A stretch of 64,000 nt of DNA. Origin: Ambrosia x helenae (Eukaryota; Streptophyta; Magnoliopsida; Asterales; Asteraceae). Shown here in pieces: positions 11,214 through 22,975 of this stretch (position 1 is its first letter; every line of letters begins with the position of its first letter). The stretch spans positions 29,874,561-29,938,560 of the forward strand of contig CM061223.1 of NCBI GenBank assembly GCA_030844895.1. The letters run 5' to 3'. The notes beneath the pieces were generated by a model. The model did no database searches. It was given only the letters and a program-made list of their open reading frames with translations, and had not been told where the DNA came from. The translations under genes and the position numbers were made by a program.

Positions 11214-11381
11214 GTTGGATTGTATTTAAGAAACCCTGTATTCTCACATGGCCAGCTTTATGTCGCATTGTCAAGAGTTAAAAGCAGGGCAGGCGTGAAG
11301 TTACTTATACTTGATGCTGGTGGGAAAGTGATGACTAAAACAAAAAATGTGGTTTATAAGGAATTTTTCAGCGATATTTGA
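11214..11381 (+). pseudogene. Helitron helicase C-terminal exon remnant
   Basis: Open for 55 codons and ended by TGA at 11379-11381. It encodes VGLYLRNPVFSHGQLYVALS, RVKSRAGVKLLILDAGG and VVYKEFFSDI. This is the terminal segment of plant Helitron Pif1-like helicases (helicase motif VI region, HGQLYVALSRVKS), including the usual NVVYKE end. Everything upstream (Rep HUH domain, helicase motifs I-V) is missing. Its position about 120 bp before the Helitron 3' terminus is typical of internally deleted derivatives. Confidence 0.85.
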
Positions 11382-11477
11382 ATAAATGTGTATTCGTTGC
11401 TTTTAAATTTTAATAAAATGTTTCTACTTTATTTTTCTTATACGTTATACTACTCCAAATAATCGTACGTTGTTGAA

Positions 11478-11505
11478 CTGCGTGTCAACGCGGGCAAATA
11501 TCTAG
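11478..11505 (+). other. Helitron 3' terminus (hairpin + CTAG)
   Basis: GCGT (11480-11483) pairs with ACGC (11488-11491), followed by GGGC, an A/T spacer and CTAG at 11502-11505. The host T is at 11506. The stem is short (4 bp plus a wobble), weaker than the other Helitron ends in this window. Confidence 0.7.
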
Positions 11506-12160
11506 TTAATGACATTAAAATAATCTGCCTCTCAAACTGCCTTAACCATTATCTACAAATTATTATTGTCATATTAAAATTAGGAAACTAAAATTAGCGT
11601 ACGAATTTGAGACCATGATGACTTGAATAGTGTAATTGACAATTGATTAAATAAAATTCGTTAGACCAAAATGAAAGTCGTTCAACAACATTAAAAGTAA
11701 ATTCGTAATATAAGTATTAGTAATATCGATAAATAAGATTAAAAATATTAATAAATACCAACAAAATCATAACTAATCATTTAAATCAATGACATTAAAA
11801 ACATTCGCGTTTCAAATTGCCTTACCAATTATCTACAAATTATTATTGACATTCTAAAATTATCACACTTATTGAAATGATTTTGATGATTAACGTTTAA
11901 TGACAATTGATTAAAGGAAATTCATAGTATAAAAATTAAATTCGGTCAACAATATTAAACCGAAATTCGTAATTAGTAGTATCAATAAATAACATTAAAA
12001 ATCCTTAATAAATAATATCAAAATCATAATCAATTATTCAAATCAATGACATTAAAATCATCCGACTCTCAAATTGACTTAACCATTATCTACAAATTAT
12101 TGTTGTTATTTTAAAATTATTACATGAAAGAACCTTTTAATATATTGAATACGGAAATCA
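11506..12160. repeat. AT-rich host repeat flanking the Helitron
   Basis: No gene. A unit of about 250-280 bp recurs at 11506-11600, 11765-11870 and 12030-12120: ATCATAATCAAT(C/T)ATT, AATGACATTAAAA, then ACCATTATCTACAAATTATT. The same unit continues left of the Helitron at about 6300-6485. Confidence 0.65.
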
Positions 12161-13372
12161 TACATTAGTTATGATTTTGTTTTTTTTTTAAAGATGAGTA
12201 TGTTAAATATATGTATTATTACTCAAGGGTGATTTATATAAATTAACATATGTGTATGTAACATCTATGAAATTTCACTACACTGATAATATAAAGCGGA
12301 TGGCTTTTTTTTATATATATAGGAATATTGATGTCGTATACTTAATGATATATGAGTATTTAAAATATATTTGCATATGGGATATAGTTTAATATTTGAA
12401 ATTTGAATTCTTAGAACTTGAGTCGGTGACTTTTCTAAATCAGCATAAATTATGGTAAGCTTAAATTTCGGGTTAAATTGATTCATAATCAATCATTCAT
12501 ACAAAAAAATAAATGAGAGCTATTATGGTAAACCGAATTTCGTATTAATTGTAATATAAATTATTAAAAAATCATAATAAATAACATTAAATTCGGTCAA
12601 TTATTATTAAAGTAAATAAATAACAATCATTCAGATTGAATGACATTAAATTTGGTCAATTATTATTAATGACAATAAATAATATTAGTTATGATTTATT
12701 GTAAATCATAAAAAATCACATATATATTAGATGTTAATATACAGAGGTTTTTAGTTTAAATTAAAAAAATCAACCAATACATTAGTTATGATTTTGTTTT
12801 TTTAAATGCGAGTATGTTAAATATATGTGTATTATTACTAAAGGGTGATTTATATAAATTAACATACGTGTATGTAACATCTATGAAATTTAAATACACT
12901 GATAATATGAAGCGGATGGCTTTGTGTATAGATATGAATATTGATGTCGTATACTTAATGACATATGAGTATTTAAAATATATTTGCATATGGGATATAG
13001 TTTAATATTTGAAATTTGAATTCCTAGAAGTTGAGTCGGTGACTTTTCTAACTTAGCATAAATTATGGTAAGCCTAAATTTTGGGTTAAATTGATTCATA
13101 ATCAATCACTCATACAGAAAAAATAAATGAGAGCTATTATAGGAAACTGAATTTCGTATTAATAGTAATATAAATTAATGAGATTAAAAAATCGTATTAA
13201 ATAACATTAAATTCGGTCAAGTATTATTAAAGTAAATAAATAACAATCATTCAGATTGATTGACATTAAATTGGGTCAATTATTATTAATGATAATAAAT
13301 AATATTAGTTATAATTTATTGTAAATTATAAAAAAATCAACCTATACATTAGTTATGATTTATTGTAAATTA
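12161..13372. repeat. Tandem duplication, ~617-bp unit
   Basis: TACATTAGTTATGATTTTGT begins at 12161 and again at 12778. The units stay closely alignable (for example ACATCTATGAAATTT, GAAGTTGAGTCGGTGACTTT-like, GGGTTAAATTGATTCATAAT). A third copy starts at 13344 and breaks off by about 13372. Small open frames on either strand occur in both copies, but carry stops and indels and match no known protein. Confidence 0.8.
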
Positions 13373-14032
13373 TAAAAATTATAAGTCTTTTATGCACATT
13401 ATAAATGTGTAGTAAATCGAAATTTTTTAATTAAGTTTTTCGAATGCTTTAAAAATATGGTCTCAGAGTAAAAGGTGCAAACGAAAATGATTCAATAATT
13501 TAGAAAAAAGAATGAGGAATGTGTGGAACGATTTTTATAATGATTGAATGCTTTAAAAATATGGTCTCAGATTTGTTTATGAATTTTGCATGATTGGTAA
13601 TCAATTTTAGTAATGATTGATTGATAATTTAATGTCTGAAATGGTTAATTCAAATTTGTTTCCTAAGTTAAGTGTAGGCTAGAAAAACTTTTCTAATTTA
13701 TTAGTTGATGAGCATTTGTTCGGTACATTTGTGTATGACATGTTTGGTGAATCCGGGTAAAAGAGTGACGTTGGGCATAATTGGGCCAGTTTAATTGGAA
13801 TCGGTTTTGCATTTTTTAGGTTCAAAGGATCCGTTAAATTTTATTAGTGGTTTTAATTTGTTATTTTTTTTTGTATTTGTGTTTAAGGTTATTAAATATA
13901 TTTAATTGAAATTAATAATGTTGACTAAACTTAAATTTAATTTACTATTAATTTACATATGGTGTGTATATTAGGTAATTGTCAACTTTATTTCAATCAA
14001 ATTTAAATACATAGGTAATTGTCGCTAGGTTT
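13373..14032. other. AT-rich DNA, no gene
   Basis: Non-coding by inspection. TGCTTTAAAAATATGGTCTC is repeated at about 13446 and 13549, a short local duplication. Nothing else is recognised. Confidence 0.5.
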
Positions 14033-15069
14033 GTCAACTTTATGCTTACATTTATCCTGAAATATATATTTGTAAATAAGTTTAAATGATTGCCGAAAAT
14101 ATTCATTTTTTTATACAAACTTTACAAAAATAATATAACTAACCTCTATATAATAAATAAGGCTTATTATGGTAAACTTAAATTTGTATTAATGTTAATA
14201 TAAATTCGGTCAATTATTAAAACATAGTAATAAATAAGATTAAATTGGGTCAAAATATTATTAATGTAAATTGATAACAATAATTAAGATTCAAATTTCA
14301 GATTAAATGACATTAAATTCGGTCAACTTTATTAATGTAAATAAATAACAATAATTCAAAATTAATGAAATTAAAATTGGTCTAATATTATTAGCTGAAT
14401 ATGAAATGTAGGATTGAATAATCAAAATTAACATAAGAAAATTGTCGATAGTTTAATGTTTAAAAAATATTGTTGACCGATTGTTGAATGTTAAACAACA
14501 TCTTCCAAAAAATTATGGGTCGGTTTCTTGTGTCATATACAGAATCCGAATCAACTTTATGCTTACATTTATCCTGAAATATATTTTTGTAAATAGGTTT
14601 AAATGATTACCGAAAATATTCATTTATTTTATATACAAACTTGACAAAAATAATACAACTAACCTATATGTAATAAATAAGGCTTATTATGGTAAACTTA
14701 AATTTATATTAATGTTAATATAAATTCGGTCAATTATTAAAAGATAGTAATAAATAAGATTAAATTGGGTCAAAATATTATTAATGTAAATTGATAACAA
14801 TCATTAAGATTCAAATTTTAGATTAAATGACATTAAATTCGGTCAACTTTATTAATGTAAATAAATAACAATAACTCAGAATTAATGAAATTAAAATTGG
14901 TCTAATATTATCAGCCGAATATGGAATGTAGGATTGAATAATCAAAATTAACATAAGAAAATTGTCGATAGTTTAATGTTTAAAAAATATTGTTGACCGA
15001 TTGTTGAATGTTAAACATCTTCAAAAAAAATTAAGAGTCGGTTTCTTGTGTCATATACAGAATCCGAAG
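14033..15069. repeat. Perfectly abutting tandem duplication, 518/519-bp unit
   Basis: Unit 1 is 14033-14550 and unit 2 is 14551-15069. Both begin TCAACTTTATGCTTACATTT and end GTCATATACAGAATCCGAA. The copies are nearly identical apart from scattered substitutions and small indels, so this is a recent local duplication. No coding content. Confidence 0.85.
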
Positions 15070-16813
15070 ATTCAAACGAATACAATAAATAAAGAGAATC
15101 GATAGACTCTTGAAAAGGATTTAGACAATAAATAAACAAAACGGTTTTATGCATACAAAGTTGGAGCTCCATATACCTAATTGGATTCTAGAATTTGTGT
15201 CTTCGGATCAAATCCTTTTGTTCAAATGTTAAAACATAGCATTAGTAAAACCGATTGAATAGTAATAAAATTAACAAAAATCCGAATGAATACATGGGTA
15301 TATTACAAATCTGTTTATCACAATCTGATTGAATATGTGTTTAGCACAAATCTGGTTATCACAAATCTAAATGAAAATATGCTTTTAAAAAAATATGGTT
15401 TCAAATGAATCAAAATACGCTTCAAATGATTTCAAATGAATGAAAATATGCTTTTTAAAAAAATCCGATTGAATATTTCTATATTACAAATTTGTTTATC
15501 ACAATCCTATTGAATATGTGTGGATAATCAACATTAGAAGAGTAGTATGGATGTTTACCTTTAATCGGTTGTGGATAATCAAAAAATGATGCAAGATGAA
15601 AAAGAAAGCCTCTAATATTTGTTAGGAATTTGATTCGGAGCTTTGATATGGAGTAGTATCAATAGGAATTAGAAGAGTATTATGAGAGTTTTGATATGGA
15701 GAATGAAAAAAAAATGAAAGAAAGAGGTTTTTATACTAATAAATTCGGAGCTCCATATTTGTTGTTGGATCCTAGAGGCCATCTCTAAAGCCTTGATTCA
15801 ACCCAAGTGACCTCAATTATTATATAGATAGAATAGATTAGCAACATGAATCTTAAATTGAGATTTTAATGGGTTATTCATCTATGTTATGCCTTTTAAA
15901 ATAAGTATTGAAACGTAGGGAAATTCATGCTCATTTAGAAGTGAGAATTTGATTAGAAGCATGGTAAGTTTGCTACATGGTTCTAAGTGTTTTGCACACA
16001 CCGGATCCTCATCATAACGACAGTCAGCGACGACCCTTGAAATGGGAGGGGTTGGACTCAATATTGCGTATAAAAATTTAGGCCGATGACACGTAAACTT
16101 ACACTATTGAGCAAAGAAAACAAGAGTGGGGCAGGGCACCCTCAATCGGCCACTAACCTCCACCCCTAATTTCAAACTTATTTAAACATGGAATTCGATA
16201 CTGAATTGATTAAAAAACATATAATTTTGATGGTGGACATAATGATTTAGAGTATTTATAGTTACAAACACATGTACATGCATTCCACATAATTTTAATG
16301 TGAAATTATCACTTATATGTTACATGTTACATGTGTATGACTTATGACATAGATAGATCACATTGATGTTAATAACTCAAAACTTAATAAAAATAAAAAC
16401 AAGTAATAAAACAAACTTTTCTAATATATAATAGGAATAAGGAAACCAACATACATACCATGCAATATATTATGAGAGCATGGACGGCTATGGGTCAAGT
16501 CGGGGAGTCTACGCGGCTCGAGCCCAGTTTTATCATGGGCACAATTTTTTTGTTGTTGTAAAAATTCCTATGTGTGTATGTGTGTCTTTTTTAAATAGAA
16601 ACTCATTTAACACTTAAAAGTTGACGCCAATAATTATCCATTTAAAAATTAAATTTGTTAACCCATTCGGCTCCATAACATTAATATGACCAGTACCCAT
16701 TTATAAGGCCTAAGGAGCATATTTTTAAGGCTCAGTCATGGTACATAAATCCTATGGACGCGATACACGAGATAATCGATTAAACTAAATATAGAATATA
16801 ACATTGTATATTA
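15070..16813. other. AT-rich intergenic DNA with short repeats, no gene
   Basis: At 15170-15780 GGAGCTCCATAT occurs twice and TATTACAAAT(C/T)TGTTTATCAC several times. At 16020-16150 and 16480-16560 there are more GC-rich unique stretches. Probably the interior of the Helitron that ends at 16847, but its 5' end was not identified. Confidence 0.4.
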
Positions 16814-16847
16814 TCGCTCCCACGGCAACGCGCGGGCTTCCTACTAG
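16814..16847 (+). mobile_element. Helitron 3' terminus
   Basis: CGCTCCCACGGCAACGCGCG then GGCTTCCTACTAG: a GC-rich imperfect hairpin followed after about 10 nt by CTAG (16844-16847) and T. This matches the plant Helitron 3' signature. The element lies to the left and its 5' end is not located. Confidence 0.65.
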
Positions 16848-17619
16848 TATATTATATGTTATCCTCATGTTGACGTATTATTTTTAAAAGTACACAAATC
16901 TTATATTTCTAAACTCAATGATTCTTTGTATTTTATTGCTAACATTATTATTAATAGATAGTAATTCGATTTGGTTCGCATTTGCTAAGAACTAATCAAT
17001 CTATGACACTCTAAATTTGCTTACGAATCCGACATAAAATTTAGTATTTAAAATTTCTAGAGTTACGATTTTTTTTAGTATCACAAATCTACTCCAATTG
17101 TTACGTTAAAACTCGGGTTATTAAATTTCGAATTCTTGTCACTTTAGGTCCCCAAGTTATTAGTTACTTTATTGAGAAAATTTGCATATGTTACACATTG
17201 CCCTCTTCATCATCATCATCATCCCACCTTCAATTCCCGCTCCACAAACACCCTACCAACTTTCTCCTTCATTCCTCACTCACTCACCCCATCACTATTG
17301 TTATTAATGATATTATTCCAATCTTCAATTTTGCTTTGGAGTGACTATTTTTTTTATGAAGTGGTGGTTAACGACGGTTAATAGAGAAATAGCGAGAGAA
17401 ACTCTCGTGAAGGATCCCGTTAAATAAAACCAGGATTTGGTTCACGGATCCACTACCAGCATTGGTGACGATGGTGTTACCATTCTGTTAGTTGGGTACC
17501 CATGACTAAATCTGATAGCGCCCCGTCCCCCCTTACAATACAAAGGAAATAAAGAGAAAACATGATTACAAACAGAAAGAAACGACAAAAACGAAACAAG
17601 GTGGCTTAGGCATGTGTTC
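16848..17619. other. Intergenic, no recognised gene
   Basis: AT-rich up to 17170, then a C/T-rich stretch with a short CAT microsatellite (about 17207-17224). The frame at 17172-17381 encodes a run of histidines from that repeat and looks incidental. 17400-17540 is GC-balanced but unrecognised. Confidence 0.45.
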
Positions 17620-18180
17620 AATAGGACTGTTCAAAAAGCTCACGAGTCGTAAATCGCTCGAAAGAACCTTGACTGTAAACGAGCTCGACTCGGTTCTGCT
17701 CGATTTGTAAATGAGCTGATCCCAAGCTGAGGTAAGTTCGACTCGTGGCTGGCTCGTCTAAATTACAAATAATTAAATTATAACAAAAAATTTATAATGT
17801 AGCATGCAACTAAAAATATAATAGGAGTCAAATATCCAAAGAACTCATTTTTATATTATCAATATTTTGTTTTTCAATGAAAAAAAATAACTACACTCGT
17901 TTGGCTCGTTTAAATTTAAGTCTAAATTACAATTTATGTAAATTATAACAAAGAAAAATAATGTAGCAAGCAATTAAATTAAAGTCTGAATTACAATGTA
18001 AATTGTTTGGTTTGTCTAAATTAAAGTCTCAATTATAATTTATGTAAATTATAAATAAATATATATATATATATACATAAATAATATAGGATGCAACTAA
18101 AAATATAATATGAGTCAAATATCAAAGAACTCATATGTTTATATTCTCAATATTTTGTTTCCAATGAAAAAATAAGTACA
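17620..18180. repeat. Direct duplication of ~280-bp unit
   Basis: GAGTCAAATATC(C)AAAGAACTC occurs at about 17825 and 18112, each followed by TATTATCAATATTTTG-like sequence and a run of A. AAATTAAAGTCT(C/G)AATTA-type blocks lie between. A short TA microsatellite lies at about 18058-18074. The GC-rich start (17640-17760, with CGAGCTCGACTCG) resembles DNA-transposon sequence but no terminal repeats were confirmed. Confidence 0.55.
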
Positions 18181-18419
18181 GGTTGAGTTATTCTACAAAA
18201 GATAAGAAGAGTGAGAAGCCACTAGAAAATGATATGTGTCTAAATGATTGAACAAGTTGAAAGGGTAAATTTGTCAAAATAATATGCACATGTGATGCAA
18301 GTCACATGTCATTTTCACCTTCATTTCTAAATATTTGTAACTTTTTTATACGCCATCTTTTTTTTTGAAAAAAATTATATAATAATATTGAGCGTCTTTT
18401 TATCTTTATTATGAGTATT

Positions 18420-18625
18420 GTTATATTTTTAAGTAACCCGGTCACGCCAGGCTGTTGTGGCTGGGGTGAGCACCAACGCGACCACAACCTACAAATCCAA
18501 CAAAAATTCCTTTTTTCACGCTATGAGCCTGCTTGCGTTGGCTCGCTCGCTTTGGATTAGCATGAGGCTGTTGTACCTGGGGTAAGCGTGGGGTTGTTGT
18601 GGCTGCTTGCGCCTGGTCATTAACA
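18420..18625. repeat. GC-rich GGCTGTTGTGGCTGGGGT repeat cluster
   Basis: AGGCTGTTGTGGCTGGGGT, AGGCTGTTGTACCTGGGGTA and GGGTTGTTGTGGCTGC occur within 200 bp of otherwise AT-rich sequence. This is probably a transposon fragment with internal repeats. The minus-strand open frame at 18302-18487 is incidental. Confidence 0.4.
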
Positions 18626-20492
18626 TGTCCACATCACATAGTGTTAGTGATGGTGAATCAAAATATCTGAGACGATATTATCACTTTTATGGTTTTTTTT
18701 TTTTAGAATTTGAACAATAAATAAATATTTTAGTCAGTGGTGATAAATTAATATGCTTTTATTTCTATTCTTATTTTTATACCTATATCTCTTCTTTTTA
18801 GTTGGTTTTAAATGGGTAAAACCCAAAAATATTTTGGAAAGCTTTCAAGGATGAATGTTCATAAAACGATTTTGGTCTCTGTTTTTGCAAACCACTCTAC
18901 TTTCTTAACATGTATTAATATTTATTTCATCATAAAAGTTAGTTAGATATTGTTTTAAAGGCTACGTATGTAAAATGTTTGTAGTTAAAGTTATAGATTT
19001 ATTTTTGGGAATATTTCATAAAACGGTAACTAATTTTTATGGGTGTTTTAATCAGGTCACTCATAAAATAATTTGTTCTATTAAAGTCATTAAAGTTTAT
19101 TTTATGTTCTTATCTTATATAATTTACCTGGGTAACAGGTAAACTATACTCGGTGGCATTTATTTAATTTGTTTTTATAACTTGCTAACATAATGAATGA
19201 AATTAGTTAATAAAAGATATAAGATAATAACATAAATGAAATTATAGATTCATGTTCCTACAATAAGAAAACACACTACCATCCTTGATCCTTCTACCTC
19301 TATTCTCTGTACTACCAACCACTATGGCACCACCACCCTACCACCCATGGTCACGCCACCATAGTATGCCACCAACCACCTTCGCACCACCTATTACGCC
19401 ACCAACCACCTAGATCGCCAATTCACGTCAAACTCGCTACCACCCAGCTATGATCAAACTCAAACCTAATTAACGTCGTTGATTATTGTTGACGTTTTCG
19501 GTATTTTTTACTCATATGTTTGCAGGTTTCACGTATCTTTGCAAATTGTATGTTTATGTTAGATTTGTAATTGGGGTTCTGATCGAAATCTTTGTAGGAT
19601 TCATAATGTCAACACATAATTGAAGTTTATAATATGTCAGATTCTATAATTTCTAATTGTGTTATTACAATTTTTAAAAAATATTTTTGCAATTTTTTAA
19701 TCCATGATGCAAACATATTTAAAAAAAAAAAAAAACTAAATAAATGTCATGTAAATGGATGACCTTCTATTTAGGTAAAATATCCATGATTGAAACATCA
19801 AAGTAAACTTGAGTGACTTGATTGAAACACATTTTTTTTATGAGTGACCTTATTAGAACAGTCTTAAAAGTTGGTTACTATTTTTCATACTTTTTTCATT
19901 GTCACAACTTATACGGACTATGTAAGATTGTAAATTATTTATCGTTTATTTACTATTTTTTATATGATACGAATTACGTGACATTGTAAAAATTCAAAAA
20001 ATGTGTGACCTTCATTGTTACACTTGTAAACATATTATTTACATATTTTAAAATAAATTCTTAAAACACGTACGTGAAATTCGTTCTTACACTTGTAACA
20101 TAATGTTTACATATTTAAAAATTCTAAAAAAACTGTATGTTTTTGTTCGTTATTAAACCTGTAACAGACCATGTTCATAATTTAAAAATCCTAAAAATAT
20201 GTGTTTTTTTTTCTTTATCACACATGTAAATTATACATACTATATGAAATTGTAAATTATGTATAGTTTATTTACTAATTTTTATTTATTATGTGACATT
20301 GTAAACATTGTAAAAAACGTATGCTGACGCTTATTGTTATAATTCTAGCATACTATTTACATATTTTAAAATTATTAAAAAAACTTGTGACGTTGGGTTC
20401 CTTACAACTGTAACATATTGTTTACATATTTAAAATCCTAAAAAAACGTATGTTTCTGTTCGTTAGCTTACACTTGTAACATAATATAATTA
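18626..20492. repeat. AT-rich intergenic with ~100-bp degenerate repeats
   Basis: No gene. 19310-19440 is a CCACC-rich low-complexity stretch. From about 19900 a degenerate unit recurs four to five times: CACTTGTAACATA(A/T)TGTTTACATAT, TTTAAAAATCCTAAAAA, then TATGTTT(T/C)TGTTCGTTA. This region is the host sequence into which the 20493 element inserted. Confidence 0.5.
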
Positions 20493-21072
20493 GGGGAAAG
20501 TGAATATGATGCTGTTGCGCATCTAAGCTTAGATGCGAAACCAATCAAAACTACGTCGTTTTGATTAAAAATAATTAAAAATCATCAATTATGTTATTCT
20601 TATTTCCTTTTCCTCTCCACTAAAGTTGCCCCTGCTTCCAAATATATCTAATTTTTCTAAATATGCACACACCTCACATGATTTATCAAGGGGCTGTCAT
20701 GGCAATTTTAGAAATGGAAAATGTCGTATTTTACAAAGAAAAAAAATAAAAAATAATCCTGATCGACACCACGGATTGTATTTAGTTTTCTTTGTTTTTT
20801 TCAATGAAGATTATGAAGGGTTTTTTAATTCTTTGGACGATGACACATTTTGGGTTTTAACTTGCTTTCAATAATTTGATTTGTGAGGTTTATCATGATG
20901 GAAGTGTGGCTGGAACCAGGAAAAACATATGAACAATTGGTGCACATTTAGTGGAGAAGAAATAGGGAATAAAAACAAAATCGATTTTAGTTATTTTTAA
21001 TCAAAATGACGTAGTTTTGATTGGTTTCGCATCTAAGCTTAGATGAGCAACAGCATCATATTCACTTTCCCC
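20493..21072. mobile_element. Non-autonomous Mutator-like element with long TIRs and 9-bp TSD
   Basis: The left end GGGGAAAGTGAATATGATGC (20493) and the right end (complement, ending 21072) form terminal inverted repeats of roughly 80 bp, which include ATCTAAGCTTAGAT and CAAAACTACGTC. The identical 9-bp target duplication ATATAATTA lies at 20484-20492 and 21073-21081. Long TIRs with a 9-bp duplication are the Mutator signature. The 580 bp element carries an internal 82-codon frame (20626-20874) that I do not recognise. A related left TIR occurs at 28233. Confidence 0.9.
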
Positions 21073-21499
21073 ATATAATTAAATAGTATATTAGTGCGTA
21101 ACAACAAACCTCAAATACTATATGATTTTTTATATACGAGTTACAAATGTAACATATGTATTAATTTATGAAGAAGGGTTGGGTTATTTTGAGAACCATG
21201 TTGAGTTGAGAGAACCATGAGAACCATTATAGGCCATTGATCTTGTGCAATGAAGGGTTGAGATCAAAAGTTTTTGTATTTTGTCTTTTATCAACCCACT
21301 TGTGTTAACATGTAATTTTTTATTACAATTAAGTACAATTAAGGGTGTTTATGTAAAAACACCATGGAGAGAGAAAGTAGTATTATAATACTATATTACT
21401 TTCTTATTCATTATTTAAATATAATATTTTTTCTACTAAATTTAATTTTTAAATTCCTTTACTTTTTTAAAAAAATAACCGTAACATAAATCTGATGGG

Positions 21500-21930
21500 G
21501 ATAATTTACACTGGTGTAATTATTTACACCAGTGTAAATCTACCCCTACACAAACCTACTACAAAAAACACTAGTGTAAACCCAACAAACAACATACATG
21601 CATTCGTATTACACCACTGTAAAATGCCCCCAAAAAACATCTATACATTCCTACCATTATTTACACCAGTGCAATTATTTACACCGGTGTAAATCTGCCA
21701 TAACACAACCTACTTCACAAAAACACTAGTGTAAAAACCCAAAAAACATCTGTACATTCGTTATTACACCGGTGTAATCTACCATACACAAAACCTACTA
21801 CACAAAAACACTAGTGTAAAAACCTCCCAAAAACAACATATATACACAAAAACCTAGTGTAAACCAAACTACAAAGATCTATACATCAAAACATCTACAC
21901 ATTTCGTATTTTTACACTGGTGTTTTTTAA
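21500..21930. repeat. Cluster of TTTACACCAGTGTAAA palindromic words
   Basis: Near-perfect 16-bp palindromes TTTACAC(C/T)(A/G)GTGTAAA and half-sites (CACTAGTGTAAA, ATTACACCGGTGTAAT) recur more than ten times, often paired with CTACACAAAAACACTAGTGT. A short frame at 21495-21692 only reads this repeat. Confidence 0.75.
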
Positions 21931-22019
21931 ACATCATCATCTTCATAGCATCTCCCTGCCAAAAAACCCAAAATTTCAACATAAAAAATGCTATCTTTTG
22001 CACAAAAAAAAAAACAGAA

Positions 22020-22116
22020 AAAATAAATAAATAATAATAATAGTAATAATACTAATAATAATAATAACAGAAAATAATAAAAATATTAATAATAATTACA
22101 TAAACAAAAACAAATA

Positions 22117-22159
<43 letters not shown>

Positions 22160-22282
22160 TAACAAATATAATAACTACGAAGATGTCGTAGTCCAAAATC
22201 TTTAAAAAAACATGCTTTTCAAAAAAAAAAAAAGAGATCATCAAACATCATCTGCATCTGCATTTTGTAAAGTTAAATGTCA

Positions 22283-22310
<28 letters not shown>
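22020..22310. repeat. AAT/TAA microsatellites
   Basis: Runs of (AAT)n at about 22028-22095 and 22117-22155, and a further (TAA)n run at about 22285-22313. Confidence 0.9.
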
Positions 22311-22315
<5 letters not shown>

Positions 22316-22569
22316 CTGGGTTTGAGAGTTGTGTGAGAATCAACATCATCGTTCTTTGTCTTCTCCAGCCGTCCTCCGCCATCTCCACCGTCCTCCACCT
22401 CCGGATCTGTCCAGATCCCAAACCCCACCACCAAAAACCGACCCCCACCATCTGTCCAGATCTGTATCACCATTGTCCCACCGTCCTCCTCCCACCCATC
22501 CCACCACCATCATCCGCCCCCTGACCCACCATGACCACCGCCCCCAAAAACACCCCCACAGCTGTAAAA

Positions 22570-22760
22570 AAGAGTGAGAGAGAGAGAGAGAGAGAGAGAT
22601 TGAGATAGAAAGAGAGTCGTGTATGTGTGTTAGAGAGAGATAGACGGGTTTTTGTGTGTGTGTGTGTGTGTTAGAGAGAGAGAGAGAGACACGTGTGTAT
22701 TAGAGAGAGAGAGATAGAGAGAGACTTGTGTGTGTTTGTTAGAAAGAGAGAGATGAAAGT
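22570..22760. repeat. GA and GT microsatellites
   Basis: Runs of (GA)n at about 22572-22600, (GT)n at about 22655-22670 and (GA)n at 22672-22690 and 22703-22725, in the right part of the Mutator-like element. Confidence 0.9.
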
Positions 22761-22975
22761 GAGGACATGATGATGATGATCTTTTATAAAAAAAACAAAA
22801 ATAAAAAGCTGGTGAGAGGGGGTGGGGTGGGATTGGGGTGGGGTTAAATTACCATCACACCCTTTTATATTATAATGATAAGTAGTATATGTGTCATCAT
22901 GTTATTGGTTTAGGGGGGTTCTTAAGTTCTCATAACTCAAGGAGGTTCTCATATGAACCCATTCCTTATAAAGAA

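Larger units (their letters stand above)
6486..11505 (+). mobile_element. Complete Helitron with captured gene fragments
   Basis: The 5' end is TCTATACATC at 6486, preceded by A. The 3' end is a small GC-rich hairpin followed by CTAG at 11502-11505 and then T, matching Helitron rules (5'-TC, CTRR-3', insertion between A and T). The flanks joined without the element resemble un-interrupted related host repeats at about 11765-11850 and 12020-12100. Inside are a 13 bp inverted repeat near the 5' end, fragments of ribosomal protein L28, a NIK-type receptor kinase and a DnaJ protein, two blocks of a ~167 bp repeat, and a Helitron helicase C-terminal exon near the 3' end. The length of 5020 bp and the lack of a full Rep/helicase imply a non-autonomous derivative. 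Confidence 0.82.
21176..22965. mobile_element. Non-autonomous Mutator-like element, 1.8 kb, 10-bp near-perfect TSD
   Basis: The ends GGGTTGGGTTATTTTGAGAA (21176) and, inverted, GGAATGGGTTCATATGAGAA (from 22965) extend as imperfect TIRs of about 45 bp. They share TTGAGTT(G/A)(A)GAGAAC and AAGAACC/GAGAACC. Flanks are TTATGAAGAA (21166-21175) and TTATAAAGAA (22966-22975), one mismatch. The interior has no transposase: a cluster of TTTACACCAGTGTAAA words, AAT and GA/GT microsatellites, and a proline-rich low-complexity stretch at 22330-22560. Confidence 0.75.

Noticed and set aside
22273..22577. Overlapping proline/serine-rich and glycine-rich frames
   Set aside because: They are produced by C-rich low complexity on both strands in a Mutator-like element.
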